Below are positions 47,331 to 55,022 of a stretch of 59,821 nucleotides of DNA, piece after piece (within the stretch, counting starts at the first letter, position 1; every line of letters begins with the position of its first letter). This DNA is from a virus: the IMG/VR virus record IMGVR_UViG_3300045996_001015, positions 1-59,821 of that record; one strand, written 5' to 3'. The position numbers and the translations under genes are program-made. The notes under the pieces were generated by a model. The model saw only the letters and a program-made list of their open reading frames with translations, had not been told where the DNA came from and made no database searches.

Positions 47331-47549
47331 TTAAACTTTCTTCATTTCGGCTTCGAGTATTCGAAGGGCCTTTTCGACCTGATTGAATGCGAGGTATGTA
47401 TCTTTTGGTAGGTAAGCACACGCGAGACGCAACTCACCGAATGCCTTTTTGACGGCCTTGAACTCCCGTTTCTTCTGTGCGTGAAATTGCTTCCGAGTAC
47501 CAAAGTGTTGGCGAACTAAATCTGGGTAGTTCTTCGTTGCTCGTGCCAT
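47331..47549 (-). CDS. Small basic helical protein (72 aa)
   Basis: MARATKNYPDLVRQHF, rich in Lys and Arg. The ATG at 47549 has GAGGG upstream within the leader TACGAGGGTAAGAAG, which is repeated exactly before the gene at 48186. Unknown. Confidence 0.55.
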   Translation of the reverse strand: MARATKNYPDLVRQHFGTRKQFHAQKKREFKAVKKAFGELRLACAYLPKDTYLAFNQVEKALRILEAEMKKV

Positions 47550-47742
47550 CTTCTTACCCTCGTACGTGGTTAAAAATAAACCTGTCGGACCCACACCCTG
47601 GCGCACAATCAATAATCTGTCAGTGACAGGGGTCTTGAGTGTTGCCACGTCGATGCAATCGCTCTTTCGAGGGGCCGTGCTTTTTTCATGGCATCCCGAC
47701 AGTACACCTACAATCTCAATGAGCCAAAATCTACCAACGCAG

Positions 47743-47991
47743 TCATTTCGTGATGGTGAGCTTGAGACACGCTATCTCGTTTGGCGACCATCCTTTGTGT
47801 GGCAACCATTTTCTTTTGCAGTTAATGACACTCGACGCATCAACACATAGACCGTCGTGCTGCAAAACCATCGTCCACCCACAGTATTCGCACACGCCAA
47901 AATCACTTGATGATGATTCGCGAACATCCATTTCAATAAAATCACCACCCCACGAAACGAGTGCTGTTTTCTTCTTTGTAAACGGCCACAT
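47743..47991 (-). CDS. Hypothetical MWPF-type protein with Cys pairs (82 aa)
   Basis: Starts MWPFTKKK like the gene at 33648. CEYCG and later CVD...CKRK suggest a metal-binding fold. Function unknown. Confidence 0.55.
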   Translation of the reverse strand: MWPFTKKKTALVSWGGDFIEMDVRESSSSDFGVCEYCGWTMVLQHDGLCVDASSVINCKRKWLPHKGWSPNEIACLKLTITK

Positions 47992-48009
47992 TTTTCCACC
48001 TTTTTCGTG

Positions 48010-48186
48010 TTAATAAGCCCAATGTGTCGGAGTGTAATAAACGTACATGCTCTCGTCTGGGAACCACCAAAGGTTTTTACGACGCTTCAGGCGTTGCTCG
48101 TTGCGCTCGCCGTCCGCGTCGTCAATTTTCGTGAGAACTGAAACGCCCTCTGGTGGCAGTCGATCTAAGCATTTAATCCAAACCAT
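48010..48186 (-). CDS. DUF551-like small protein (58 aa)
   Basis: MVWIKCLDRLPPEGVSVLTK at the start and YYTPTHWAY at the end match the short DUF551 type (W-x-x-x-x-x-xP...V...THW). The leader TACGAGGGTAAGAAG before the ATG duplicates the one at 47549. Function unknown. Confidence 0.65.
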   Translation of the reverse strand: MVWIKCLDRLPPEGVSVLTKIDDADGERNEQRLKRRKNLWWFPDESMYVYYTPTHWAY

Positions 48187-48208
48187 CTTCTTACCCTCGT
48201 ACCTGTAA

Positions 48209-48224
48209 AAAGTTTCCTATGTTC
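48209..48224 (-). repeat. Intergenic motif GAACATAGGAAACTTT, copy 2
   Basis: Second copy of the motif, beginning at the last base of the TAG stop of the 48224-48433 gene and lying upstream of the DUF551-like gene. Confidence 0.6.
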
Positions 48225-48433
48225 TACTCGTCTGCGATCGGACGAAACACGTTAATCCGTTCGCCTTGCCCTTCGCCGAAATCGAATCGCACATCAACCT
48301 GAGTAATGCCACGCATTGCCATTAACAGCTTGACGCCTTCGGGAAGTTGATCTTCATTCTGTGGCCCGATCATCGTGAACTGTGCTTTGACGGGCTCGGG
48401 ATAGCTACCGCAAGCCATTTGAAATCGTTTCAT
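48224..48433 (-). CDS. Hypothetical protein (69 aa)
   Basis: Compact alpha/beta protein (MKRFQMACGSYPEPVKAQFT). Flanked on both sides by the GAACATAGG motif. Unknown. Confidence 0.55.
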   Translation of the reverse strand: MKRFQMACGSYPEPVKAQFTMIGPQNEDQLPEGVKLLMAMRGITQVDVRFDFGEGQGERINVFRPIADE

Positions 48434-48455
48434 CTTTGCGTCCTCGGTTGTGTGT

Positions 48456-48470
48456 AAAGCTCCTATGTTC
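48456..48470 (-). repeat. Intergenic motif GAACATAGGAGCTTT, copy 3
   Basis: Third copy of the motif, 22 nt upstream of the gene starting at 48433. Confidence 0.6.
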
Positions 48471-48494
48471 TGGAATCAACTCGACCCAACTGGG

Positions 48495-48764
48495 CTAAGG
48501 TGTTGCTTTTGCTGGCTGAATAAAGTCTTTCTTTTCTAATTCCTTTACTCTCTCGGATGCGATTTTGCCCTTGAGATATTTGCGACCTGCATCCGTTATC
48601 AAGTAAACCTTTATTCGATAGAATCCCATCCACTCAGCAAATCCAAGTCTGGTGAGCATGCCAGCGTAACGGACTTCGCTTTGGGTGAGCACCAAGCCTT
48701 TGTGTGGCTCGCATTTTGAAAGCCGATGCAAGATCACGAACGATCGTTCATTTAAGGCTGCCAT
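48495..48764 (-). CDS. Winged-helix-like protein (89 aa)
   Basis: Residues about 5-70 (ILHRLSKCEPHKGLVLTQSE, then RLGFAEWMGFYRIKVYLITDAGRKYL) have the helix-helix-wing order and the TxxGRxxL ending of small MarR/PadR-like winged helices. Possible regulator. Confidence 0.55.
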   Translation of the reverse strand: MAALNERSFVILHRLSKCEPHKGLVLTQSEVRYAGMLTRLGFAEWMGFYRIKVYLITDAGRKYLKGKIASERVKELEKKDFIQPAKATP

Positions 48765-48838
48765 CCTTCGCTATCCTTTCTAAAAGTTGTGTTTAGTTAC
48801 CTAAAAATAGTTCCGCCAATGGCCCGTTAGATCGAGGG

Positions 48839-49798
48839 TCATGCGAGTTTCAAAACGCCCTGCTCAAGTCGCTTAATCCCGAGTTTGCAGTAATCTTCAT
48901 TCAGTTCAGTCGCAATACACTCGCAACCGTTCTTTCGAGCAACGAGCGCCGTAGTCATTGCACCACCGAACGGATCAAGTACCACGCCGCCGGCGGGACA
49001 TCCGGCCATAATGCACGGTTCAATCAGGTCCATTGGGAATGTGGCAAAGTGGGCTCCCTTGTACGGCTTTGTGGTCACAGTCCAAACACTGCGCTTATTT
49101 CGCTTTTCTTTACCACCTTTGCGAGTTAACAAACCGGCTCCGCGACTTGGTTTTCCTGGAAAACCCCGATCAGGTCTGCCAGCGTCATAGCCCTCGCGAG
49201 TCAGGCGTTTATCTTTTTTGGTAGATGCTGCTACAGGTTCGAGAATGGCGGATTGATTGAAGTAATACCGTTTTGACTTTGACAACAGGAAAATGTATTC
49301 GTGTGATCTCGTACAGCGGTCCCTAACGCTCTCGCACATGCAGTTCGGCTTATCCCAAATGATGTCGTTTCGCAGATACCATCCGTCGTTACGCAATGCA
49401 AAAGCGACCATCCAAGGAATTCCGATCAGGTCTTTCGACTTCAATCCAGGAATCGCTACATCGTTCGGGCGAAGTCCATGCCGGCGGGCGGGTTGCTTTG
49501 GATCCACACCACCAGATTGACCTTTGCCGTTTTGATAACTGTCACCCAGGTTCAGCCACAACGTTCCATCCTTGGCAAGCACTCTGCGAACTCCTCTGAA
49601 AACTTCCACAATTCTTTTCACGTAATCGTCAGGTGTTCTCTCTCGACCGATCTGACCTGGGTGACAGTAATCTCTGAGGCCGTAGTAGGGGGGGCTCGTA
49701 ACGCAACAGTTGACGCTCTCCGCCGGTAACGATTCCATCACGGCGACACAATCGCCGTTGTAAATTGTCACTCCGTCGCGTTGGTAAAATGCGTCCAT
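48839..49798 (-). CDS. DNA methyltransferase, N4-cytosine/N6-adenine class (319 aa)
   Basis: The catalytic motif TSPPYYG (34-40) precedes the SAM-binding motif VVLDPFGG (272-279), the permuted order of beta-type amino-methyltransferases; SPPY is typical of N4-cytosine enzymes. The central part carries the target-recognition region. AGGA lies upstream of the ATG at 49798; an in-frame ATG at 49852, 4 nt after the csrA-like stop, is an alternative start. No cognate restriction gene was seen, so it is likely an orphan enzyme protecting phage DNA. Confidence 0.85.
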   Translation of the reverse strand: MDAFYQRDGVTIYNGDCVAVMESLPAESVNCCVTSPPYYGLRDYCHPGQIGRERTPDDYVKRIVEVFRGVRRVLAKDGTLWLNLGDSYQNGKGQSGGVDPKQPARRHGLRPNDVAIPGLKSKDLIGIPWMVAFALRNDGWYLRNDIIWDKPNCMCESVRDRCTRSHEYIFLLSKSKRYYFNQSAILEPVAASTKKDKRLTREGYDAGRPDRGFPGKPSRGAGLLTRKGGKEKRNKRSVWTVTTKPYKGAHFATFPMDLIEPCIMAGCPAGGVVLDPFGGAMTTALVARKNGCECIATELNEDYCKLGIKRLEQGVLKLA

Positions 49799-49856
49799 GT
49801 TTCCTATTTCCCAGACTTCATAATGGATAACTTGCGTAACTTCTGACTTCATGTTC

Positions 49857-50099
49857 TCACGACGATCGTTTGTGCAGTGAACCGTGATCAATCGGCTTCC
49901 ACTTCGCGGGCTCGGATTGCGGGGGAACGGTTGGTTCCCGAACAAACTTTTCGCCCTTGATGATGTCGTAATGTTTTGGTGCGTCGATCGCGAAACGCTT
50001 GACTCTTCCGCGATCCTCAACGATCTTGAGCGTGATGATGTCATTGCCGTTTTTGAGCACAAGCTCCTGACCAACTTCACGCGATAAAACCAGTGGCAT
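49857..50099 (-). CDS. csrA: CsrA-family RNA-binding protein, divergent (80 aa)
   Basis: PLVLSREVGQELVLKNGNDI, then RVKRFAIDAPKHYDI aligns with CsrA: the LVLSR N-terminal strand, G-V-G-x-x and the core xIDAPK. The C-terminal RNA-contact Arg (position 44 in E. coli) appears as Lys (IIKGEKF). CsrA dimers bind GGA in hairpin loops of mRNAs. It starts in a TGATG overlap. A Pro-rich tail of about 25 residues is extra. A second CsrA is at 53602. Confidence 0.8.
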   Translation of the reverse strand: MPLVLSREVGQELVLKNGNDIITLKIVEDRGRVKRFAIDAPKHYDIIKGEKFVREPTVPPQSEPAKWKPIDHGSLHKRSS

Positions 50100-50317
50100 C
50101 ACTTCCCCTCTTTCTTGACAAGCTTGAACCCGCGTTTGTCAGCCTTCTCCTTGAGAAAAGCATCTTCCAGTTCCCCAAGCTGCTCTGGCGTGTAGTTCGC
50201 TAGCGTTGCGCCTTCGTGCAGGAAATACGGAATCTTGTACGCAGGATGCTCGGCTCTCGAAACGACTACCACCGTCACGCAGACGCAGAGAGCGGCAAAT
50301 GCTTCACGGAATGTCAT
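50099..50317 (-). CDS. Exported small protein (72 aa)
   Basis: N-terminal signal (MTFREAFAALCVCVTVVVVS, cleavage likely after SRA), then a short charged mature chain (EDAFLKEKADKRGFKLVKK). Overlaps the csrA-like gene by 1 nt. Unknown role in the envelope. Confidence 0.55.
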   Translation of the reverse strand: MTFREAFAALCVCVTVVVVSRAEHPAYKIPYFLHEGATLANYTPEQLGELEDAFLKEKADKRGFKLVKKEGK

Positions 50318-50350
50318 ACAACGTCCTTGTGTGAGAGTCCTTAAATAGAG

Positions 50351-50423
50351 CAGTGCGAACGGAATTGCACCGTCTCATGCTGTACGCATGTTTTGTGACA
50401 CCTTAACGACCGAAATCGTACTG
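50351..50423 (-). other. tRNA-like sequence, atypical
   Basis: CAGTACG and CGCACTG pair at 6 of 7 positions as an acceptor stem. GACGG-TGCAATT-CCGTT resembles a phage-type T-arm, and CATGC-GTACA-GCATG is a stem with a 5-nt loop where the anticodon arm would be. There is no proper D-arm and the variable region is one base. I would not call it a working tRNA. Confidence 0.3.
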
Positions 50424-50584
50424 GGCGTGTCATGTCCACGCCGCACACTGCAAATCTCAGAGCCACGAATCGCACGTGGGACAGAGCCTGATGAGGGCTA
50501 TGTGTCGAGGGTAATCAGCAGTCATCACTGCAAACCGGCCCTGCTTCTTATCTCTGAGCCATTTCCAACGCCGCGAGGCGGTTA

Positions 50585-51175
50585 TTAAAACGGAACGTCC
50601 GGATCGCCACCGGTACTGTTTGCACTGATAGCCTGCTTTGCCTTTGGCGGCGATGCTGGCTTCGATGTGGCGGGTGGTTTTGTGTTTCGCTTGAACTGAC
50701 CGGCTAACGCTCGCATTTGCGAACCGTATTCCGATTTCAAGGTTCCAACCTTTTCTTCAGCTACTTCATAACGTCCGCCAGGGATGTTGTCGTAACCATT
50801 CAAAAATGCAATTTGAAAAGTGGTTTTTCCATTGAAAGTGTTTGGCTTAATAACAAACTGGCATGGCGTTGGTTTCCATGTTCCATTTGATACAGAAGAA
50901 AAATCACCATCCCAATCACAATTTTGAATTAGTGATTCAATGGATCTGTTGTTTAGTTGTCCTTCTTTTCCAACCACCCACGACGCGCCTTGTGCAATCA
51001 CATTGCTTTCGCGCCAGTCAATCCATTGCCCTGATTCAAAGTCGTAGTTTTCGTGAAGTTCAGCACGATACGAAACGCCAATAGACTTGCTTTCCTTTGC
51101 ATCTGTGAGCCAATACTCATAAATGACACCACGGAAAGTTCCCTCACCGCTTACCCATTGTTGTTGACTTGACAT
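50585..51175 (-). CDS. Single-stranded DNA-binding protein-like (196 aa)
   Basis: The C-terminus GGDPDVPF after a Pro/Lys-rich linker is the acidic tip of SSB proteins (DDDIPF), which recruits replication and repair partners. The N-terminal 140 residues are beta-rich and could be an OB fold, though they do not resemble E. coli SSB closely. It is followed by a Sak4-like ATPase and a RecB/Cas4-like nuclease, a recombination set. Confidence 0.65.
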   Translation of the reverse strand: MSSQQQWVSGEGTFRGVIYEYWLTDAKESKSIGVSYRAELHENYDFESGQWIDWRESNVIAQGASWVVGKEGQLNNRSIESLIQNCDWDGDFSSVSNGTWKPTPCQFVIKPNTFNGKTTFQIAFLNGYDNIPGGRYEVAEEKVGTLKSEYGSQMRALAGQFKRNTKPPATSKPASPPKAKQAISANSTGGDPDVPF

Positions 51176-51178
51176 GTT

Positions 51179-52021
51179 TTATTCCTTGTTAAAAAGTTGT
51201 TTCCAGATTTCAGCAGAACCGTCTTCGTAAGCTATCGCGTCGGACAAATTCCGGGACTTCGCCCAGTGGCCCGGATATTCCGTTGGGTAAATCGTTCGAG
51301 TTCCACCGCCCTTACCTTTGCCGTCGCTTGAAACAGCAACATCGTAACCGATGAACAATAAGTGATCGGCCCATTCTTTCACACGATGACGAATGCTATT
51401 GGCTTGGTTCGGTGGCGATGCCAGTCGCGGCTCGTAGCGAATCCAATCTTCACCATTTGGATTCTTAACACTCGTCACGCAGTCGTGAGCAATGCAGATG
51501 ATCTGCTTGCCGCGACGAGCCAATGCGTCAAGGTCGCCTAACAGCAACTCAAACGCTGAGTACAAGTGACCCCATTCTTTCCCGAATCCATACTTCGAGA
51601 AATCATCAACCATATGTCCCTTTTCGTGAGGTACTGTTGCGACAACATGCCGACGCGCCAACTCTTCTGCCTTCGTCAGTGAGTCAACCACGATTGCATC
51701 GTATTGTGCAATCAGCTTTTCACTGTGAAGTGCAGAGCGCAAGTCAGGGAAGTTGGTAATCTCAATTCGCTCAACGTCAAGGAACTTCGAGCCGTCTTCG
51801 AGGTCAATAAATAGCGGTCGCATCCCGATCTCTTTAATCAATGATGCAAGCTTTGTTTTGCCGACACCGCCCGGCCCATATTCGACAATCTTTTGAACGT
51901 CGATATGAGTTCCAGAGGTAACGTTAAATTCCTTGTCACCAATAGGCTGACTCGGTGAAGGTGCTTTCGCATTCGGTCTCACTGGTGGTGGTAAGGGTTT
52001 GGGGGCTGAAACTGTTGCCAT
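51179..52021 (-). CDS. RecA-like ATPase, Sak4-type (280 aa)
   Basis: Walker A is GPGGVGKT (49-56) and Walker B YDAIVVDSL (Asp113). IICIAHD (about 175-181) is a sensor-like strand. Length and neighbours match Sak4-type phage ATPases that help anneal single strands with SSB. The N-terminus is Pro-rich. It overlaps the nuclease gene by 86 bp. Confidence 0.75.
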   Translation of the reverse strand: MATVSAPKPLPPPVRPNAKAPSPSQPIGDKEFNVTSGTHIDVQKIVEYGPGGVGKTKLASLIKEIGMRPLFIDLEDGSKFLDVERIEITNFPDLRSALHSEKLIAQYDAIVVDSLTKAEELARRHVVATVPHEKGHMVDDFSKYGFGKEWGHLYSAFELLLGDLDALARRGKQIICIAHDCVTSVKNPNGEDWIRYEPRLASPPNQANSIRHRVKEWADHLLFIGYDVAVSSDGKGKGGGTRTIYPTEYPGHWAKSRNLSDAIAYEDGSAEIWKQLFNKE

Positions 52022-53081
52022 TGTTGTTCTCCTTCAATTCAGGATTAACGTCAGAGAGTTTTATGAAACCATCGGGTGTCTCTGACACGACACCACCCGT
52101 TGAACACAGTCCAAAATATTCGCAGTAATCACATGTATTCTTATTCACCGTCTTGAACCAATGGCCTTCGCGTTGTGCTTCTCGCAAAGTCTTTTGAAAC
52201 TGCCATGCTTCGGTTCGATATTCCTCAATGTCTTTATCAAGGCGGGCAATCTCTTGGCGATGAAAGTAAAATTCAGGCCGTGCTGCAATGTCCTCAGTCA
52301 ACTTGTCGCCCCATTCTTCGGGCGTCATTGGTCGTGCTTGAACGACATAACCATCCTCGGTGCTTCCAGTTTGCCGCCACTTCACTCCATCCTTGTTCTT
52401 GACTCGATTGCCGCTCTTATCCAGAACGATCTTGCAACCGAGTTCATCAAGGATCGGAACAAGACTTGGCTTAATTGCTGGCTTACGCGCTACGTCGTAA
52501 AGCACACAATCAACCTGAAAGCCAAGTTCACGAGCTGCGTAAACGTAGCGGGTAATCTGGTGATCCATTCGCAGTCGCTTCCACAATTGCGATTCGATGC
52601 TAATGTCATCGCCAAGTAGCTTTGCCTCTCGCACTGCAATTCGACCGTCTTCTAGTTGAACGATCCCGTCAATCTTTCCAGCGTCATCAAAGTGTTGTGC
52701 TGGTTTATCGGTCTTTGGGTTGACCAATGGAAATTGAAACTTCTTTTCGGCTTCGAGCGTTTTGATTTCATGACCTTCCCATCGCCATTGATAAGCACAA
52801 ATCAAACGAAGTACGGTTTCTTGTTCGTAGTACCATTCGAGTTGATCAAATTCTTCTGGACACAATGCGTAACAGTGGCGAATCGCCTCGCAAGCAGCTT
52901 CAAGACTGGTTTCGAGGTGTTCGATTCCTTCATGAAACGCCGTCCCCATTCGTAATGCTTTGCCGCTGGTTTTCTTTCTGATTCCAAGTTCGTATGAATA
53001 GTAATACTTGCGTCGGCATGACTTAAAGCATTCCATTGAGGAATGGGTGATCAGCGTTTTTGTAGTTTCAACAGTTGCCAT
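51936..53081 (-). CDS. Cas4/RecB-like PD-(D/E)XK nuclease with probable Fe-S cluster (381 aa)
   Basis: MGTAFHEGIEH (His50), GKIDGI (Asp138) and VREAKLL (Glu152, Lys154) are the RecB-family nuclease signature. Cysteines near the N-terminus (Cys18/Cys22) and CDYCEYFGLC near residue 317 match the split 4Fe-4S site of Cas4 and AddB. It likely resects DNA for the SSB/Sak4 system. The ATG at 53081 sits in a TGATG overlap. No cas or CRISPR context was found. Confidence 0.85.
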   Translation of the reverse strand: MATVETTKTLITHSSMECFKSCRRKYYYSYELGIRKKTSGKALRMGTAFHEGIEHLETSLEAACEAIRHCYALCPEEFDQLEWYYEQETVLRLICAYQWRWEGHEIKTLEAEKKFQFPLVNPKTDKPAQHFDDAGKIDGIVQLEDGRIAVREAKLLGDDISIESQLWKRLRMDHQITRYVYAARELGFQVDCVLYDVARKPAIKPSLVPILDELGCKIVLDKSGNRVKNKDGVKWRQTGSTEDGYVVQARPMTPEEWGDKLTEDIAARPEFYFHRQEIARLDKDIEEYRTEAWQFQKTLREAQREGHWFKTVNKNTCDYCEYFGLCSTGGVVSETPDGFIKLSDVNPELKENNNGNSFSPQTLTTTSETECESTFTESAYW

Positions 53082-53365
53082 CACTCCCCCAGTTCGCGGG
53101 CTTTGGTAAACAGTTCAATATCTTCTTCCGTTACAACGGTTCTTTTGCCGTAAACCTTGATGAACTCCTTCACGAACCCCCGCAGCTTGGCGTTGTCGTT
53201 CACTGCTTGGACAATCAACTCCATATTGCCATAGCATGGATCGTTCTTTGGAACAGAGCCGCATGGCAAAACTACGCCGGTCATGCGGAGTTCCTTTCCT
53301 TTCGCGTCAATGTAGCTGTGCGATTCTTCGTCGTACCGCCACGGCGTTGGTTGCGTCTTAATCAT
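53081..53365 (-). CDS. Hypothetical phage protein (94 aa)
   Basis: MIKTQPTPWRYDEESHSYID is a pattern seen in small phage proteins of unknown function. The ATG at 53365 was taken over the extended frame from 53446 because the latter overlaps the upstream gene. Confidence 0.6.
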   Translation of the reverse strand: MIKTQPTPWRYDEESHSYIDAKGKELRMTGVVLPCGSVPKNDPCYGNMELIVQAVNDNAKLRGFVKEFIKVYGKRTVVTEEDIELFTKARELGE

Positions 53366-53384
53366 CACTGCCTCGGTGGGGGTG

Positions 53385-53597
53385 TTAGTATCGTTCTGGA
53401 ACAGTGAACGTGATTGTCTTCCCGCAACTTGGGCATGTGTGTTCATAGACCCCAGGCGAATAGACCATCATGTTCGGCGGATTGTGGCCACGGTCTCTGC
53501 ATCGCTGTTCTTTTGGTAGGTCGGCGATCTTGCGAGTACCGCCAATTTTCTGTCGTCTCTTTAGCGGACGATTGTTTTGGTACCATTCGATTCCCAT
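53385..53597 (-). CDS. Small zinc-knuckle protein (70 aa)
   Basis: GIEWYQNNRPLKRRQKIGGT then HTCPSCGKTITF; a Cys pair plus a nearby His may form a zinc knuckle. Basic N-terminus. Its ATG at 53597 lies just after the csrA stop. Function unknown. Confidence 0.6.
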   Translation of the reverse strand: MGIEWYQNNRPLKRRQKIGGTRKIADLPKEQRCRDRGHNPPNMMVYSPGVYEHTCPSCGKTITFTVPERY

Positions 53598-53601
53598 CCG
53601 C

Positions 53602-53793
53602 TCATCCCGCCTTTCGCTGGGGGGTGTTAAAGTTCTTGATGTCGCCAGCGACAAGTTCGCCGCGAGCGATATTCACATCGCCGGGAGCCACTAAGCCCAA
53701 TTTCACGCGGTTGCCTTCGACCTTCAAAACCTTGACGATAATGTTTTCGCCGATCAAAATTTCTTCTCCCGCAAGCCGTGATAAACAAAGCAT
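53602..53793 (-). CDS. csrA: CsrA, RNA-binding carbon storage regulator (63 aa)
   Basis: MLCLSRLAGEEILIGENIIV, then GNRVKLGLVAPGDVNIARGE matches CsrA closely, including Arg6, the GNxVxLG core, AP, and the C-terminal Arg44 equivalent (IARGEL). It should form a dimer that binds GGA motifs and controls translation or transcript stability of host or phage mRNAs. It is the more canonical of two CsrA proteins here. The last ten residues read through a TAACACCCC motif that ends other genes. Confidence 0.92.
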   Translation of the reverse strand: MLCLSRLAGEEILIGENIIVKVLKVEGNRVKLGLVAPGDVNIARGELVAGDIKNFNTPQRKAG

Positions 53794-53925
53794 GTTCCGA
53801 ATCCTTTTGTAAAAATCGCGAGAACCGACTGCCTTGGCAAACGCCTCGGCAGGGTTGTCGATTCCATCCGTGTTCGGTCATCCGTAACCGAACTTCGCTT
53901 AATCCTCAGTCTCCGTAGGTGTCTA

Positions 53926-54528
53926 TCAATGATGAATTGCATGCAAAAACTTCTGTTGTGCTAATTCCGCTTCGTCTCGTGATGTCGTGTACAGGATGTG
54001 CATGCGTTTTCCTTCCACACGACCTACGACACGCCATCTTTGGTATGTGCTGGACCACCAGATAAATGCAGACGGCTCTTTGAACCTCTTTCCATTAAAA
54101 GCACGGTTAGGCCTTTTGTTTTTCTGTTGCTCAGCCTTTGTAATCCAGCAACAATTGCTTGGCTCGTAATTCCCGCTCACGTTTTTGCGTTCGATGGTCA
54201 AGTGTTCGTCGTATCCGTTTACCAATGCCCAATCGCGAAAGACCTTCCAATCGCTTAGCCACTCTTCGCAAATCGATATTCCTCTGGCTCCATAGTTCTG
54301 GTAGTTATTGCAATGCGTGTAATAGCATCGCTTTTTCATGTCGATCCAACACTGATAAATTCTTTTATGAACAACCGTTTCTCCTCTCGGCGGTTGCTCC
54401 CGATTTTCTTTGGGAACTGGCTGGCCAACAAACCAGTTGCGACCGCAGTCGAGGCAAGTAAACCGACGGCGCATTCCCTTTGAATAGCCGTTCTTCTTAA
54501 ATCGATTGTGCTCGCACATAAGGCCCAT
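53926..54528 (-). CDS. Homing-type HNH-like protein with zinc-ribbon N-terminus (200 aa)
   Basis: An N-terminal ribbon (MCEHNRFKKNG...RFTCLDCGRNW) like those of IS1 InsA-type DNA-binding proteins is followed by YGARGISICEEWLSDWKVF and a Tyr-Glu-x-x-NCCWIT segment with an ERKNVSG turn, the pattern of a large group of phage HNH-related homing endonucleases. It stands apart between gaps of about 100 bp, suggesting an inserted gene. Confidence 0.65.
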   Translation of the reverse strand: MGLMCEHNRFKKNGYSKGMRRRFTCLDCGRNWFVGQPVPKENREQPPRGETVVHKRIYQCWIDMKKRCYYTHCNNYQNYGARGISICEEWLSDWKVFRDWALVNGYDEHLTIERKNVSGNYEPSNCCWITKAEQQKNKRPNRAFNGKRFKEPSAFIWWSSTYQRWRVVGRVEGKRMHILYTTSRDEAELAQQKFLHAIHH

Positions 54529-54628
54529 CCGTATTTCTCTAAATCCGTAGTGACATCCTGTTGTGAATCAATGGTGTGGTGTTCAACCATCCCGCTGGCC
54601 GATTGCCCTCGCGGGAATGGAGAATGAT

Positions 54629-54955
54629 TTAAAATGTTGGATCGCGGTAATAGCGACGTTCTCCGACCAAGCAGCGACGAGCTGTCGCTTTGTTGTTTAC
54701 CCACCCATGCTTGTCACTCCAGAAGTAGGTCGTTATGTCGCCTTTAGGATTGGGTGCGTATGTGTATTCCAGGTCTGGCCATTTGCCTCCGACGATCGTC
54801 TCTTGATCTACTTGCACTGTTAATGTCTTAGGCGTGCGTTTGACAATCGTGGCTGGGTAGGTGTCGCTGTAAAGCAGCAACGTGCAACCATCGCCTATCG
54901 CGCCCTTAGTGTGGTCACCATTCTTGCAAAAGTGATCCATTGTGATTGTTGCCAT
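54629..54955 (-). CDS. Small phage protein (108 aa)
   Basis: GAIGDGCTLLLYSDTYPATIVKRT and the later VQVDQET follow a recurrent phage pattern with a small beta barrel (GDxxTxxxYSDxxxxTV). Function unknown. The ATG at 54955 was chosen over one 5 codons upstream. Confidence 0.6.
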   Translation of the reverse strand: MATITMDHFCKNGDHTKGAIGDGCTLLLYSDTYPATIVKRTPKTLTVQVDQETIVGGKWPDLEYTYAPNPKGDITTYFWSDKHGWVNNKATARRCLVGERRYYRDPTF

Positions 54956-55022
54956 TGGTTCATTCTCCATTGGTTAAATTGAATTCCAAAATTCATCCCT
55001 CACGCCGATTTCGCAAACCGGC

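Noticed and set aside
51936-53081. CRISPR-Cas adaptation module (Cas4)
   Set aside because: The nuclease resembles Cas4, but there is no repeat-spacer array or cas1/cas2; the SSB and Sak4 neighbours fit phage recombination.
53754-53942. Leftward open frame of 62 codons upstream of csrA
   Set aside because: It overlaps the csrA start in another frame, has no recognisable features and no ribosome-binding site.
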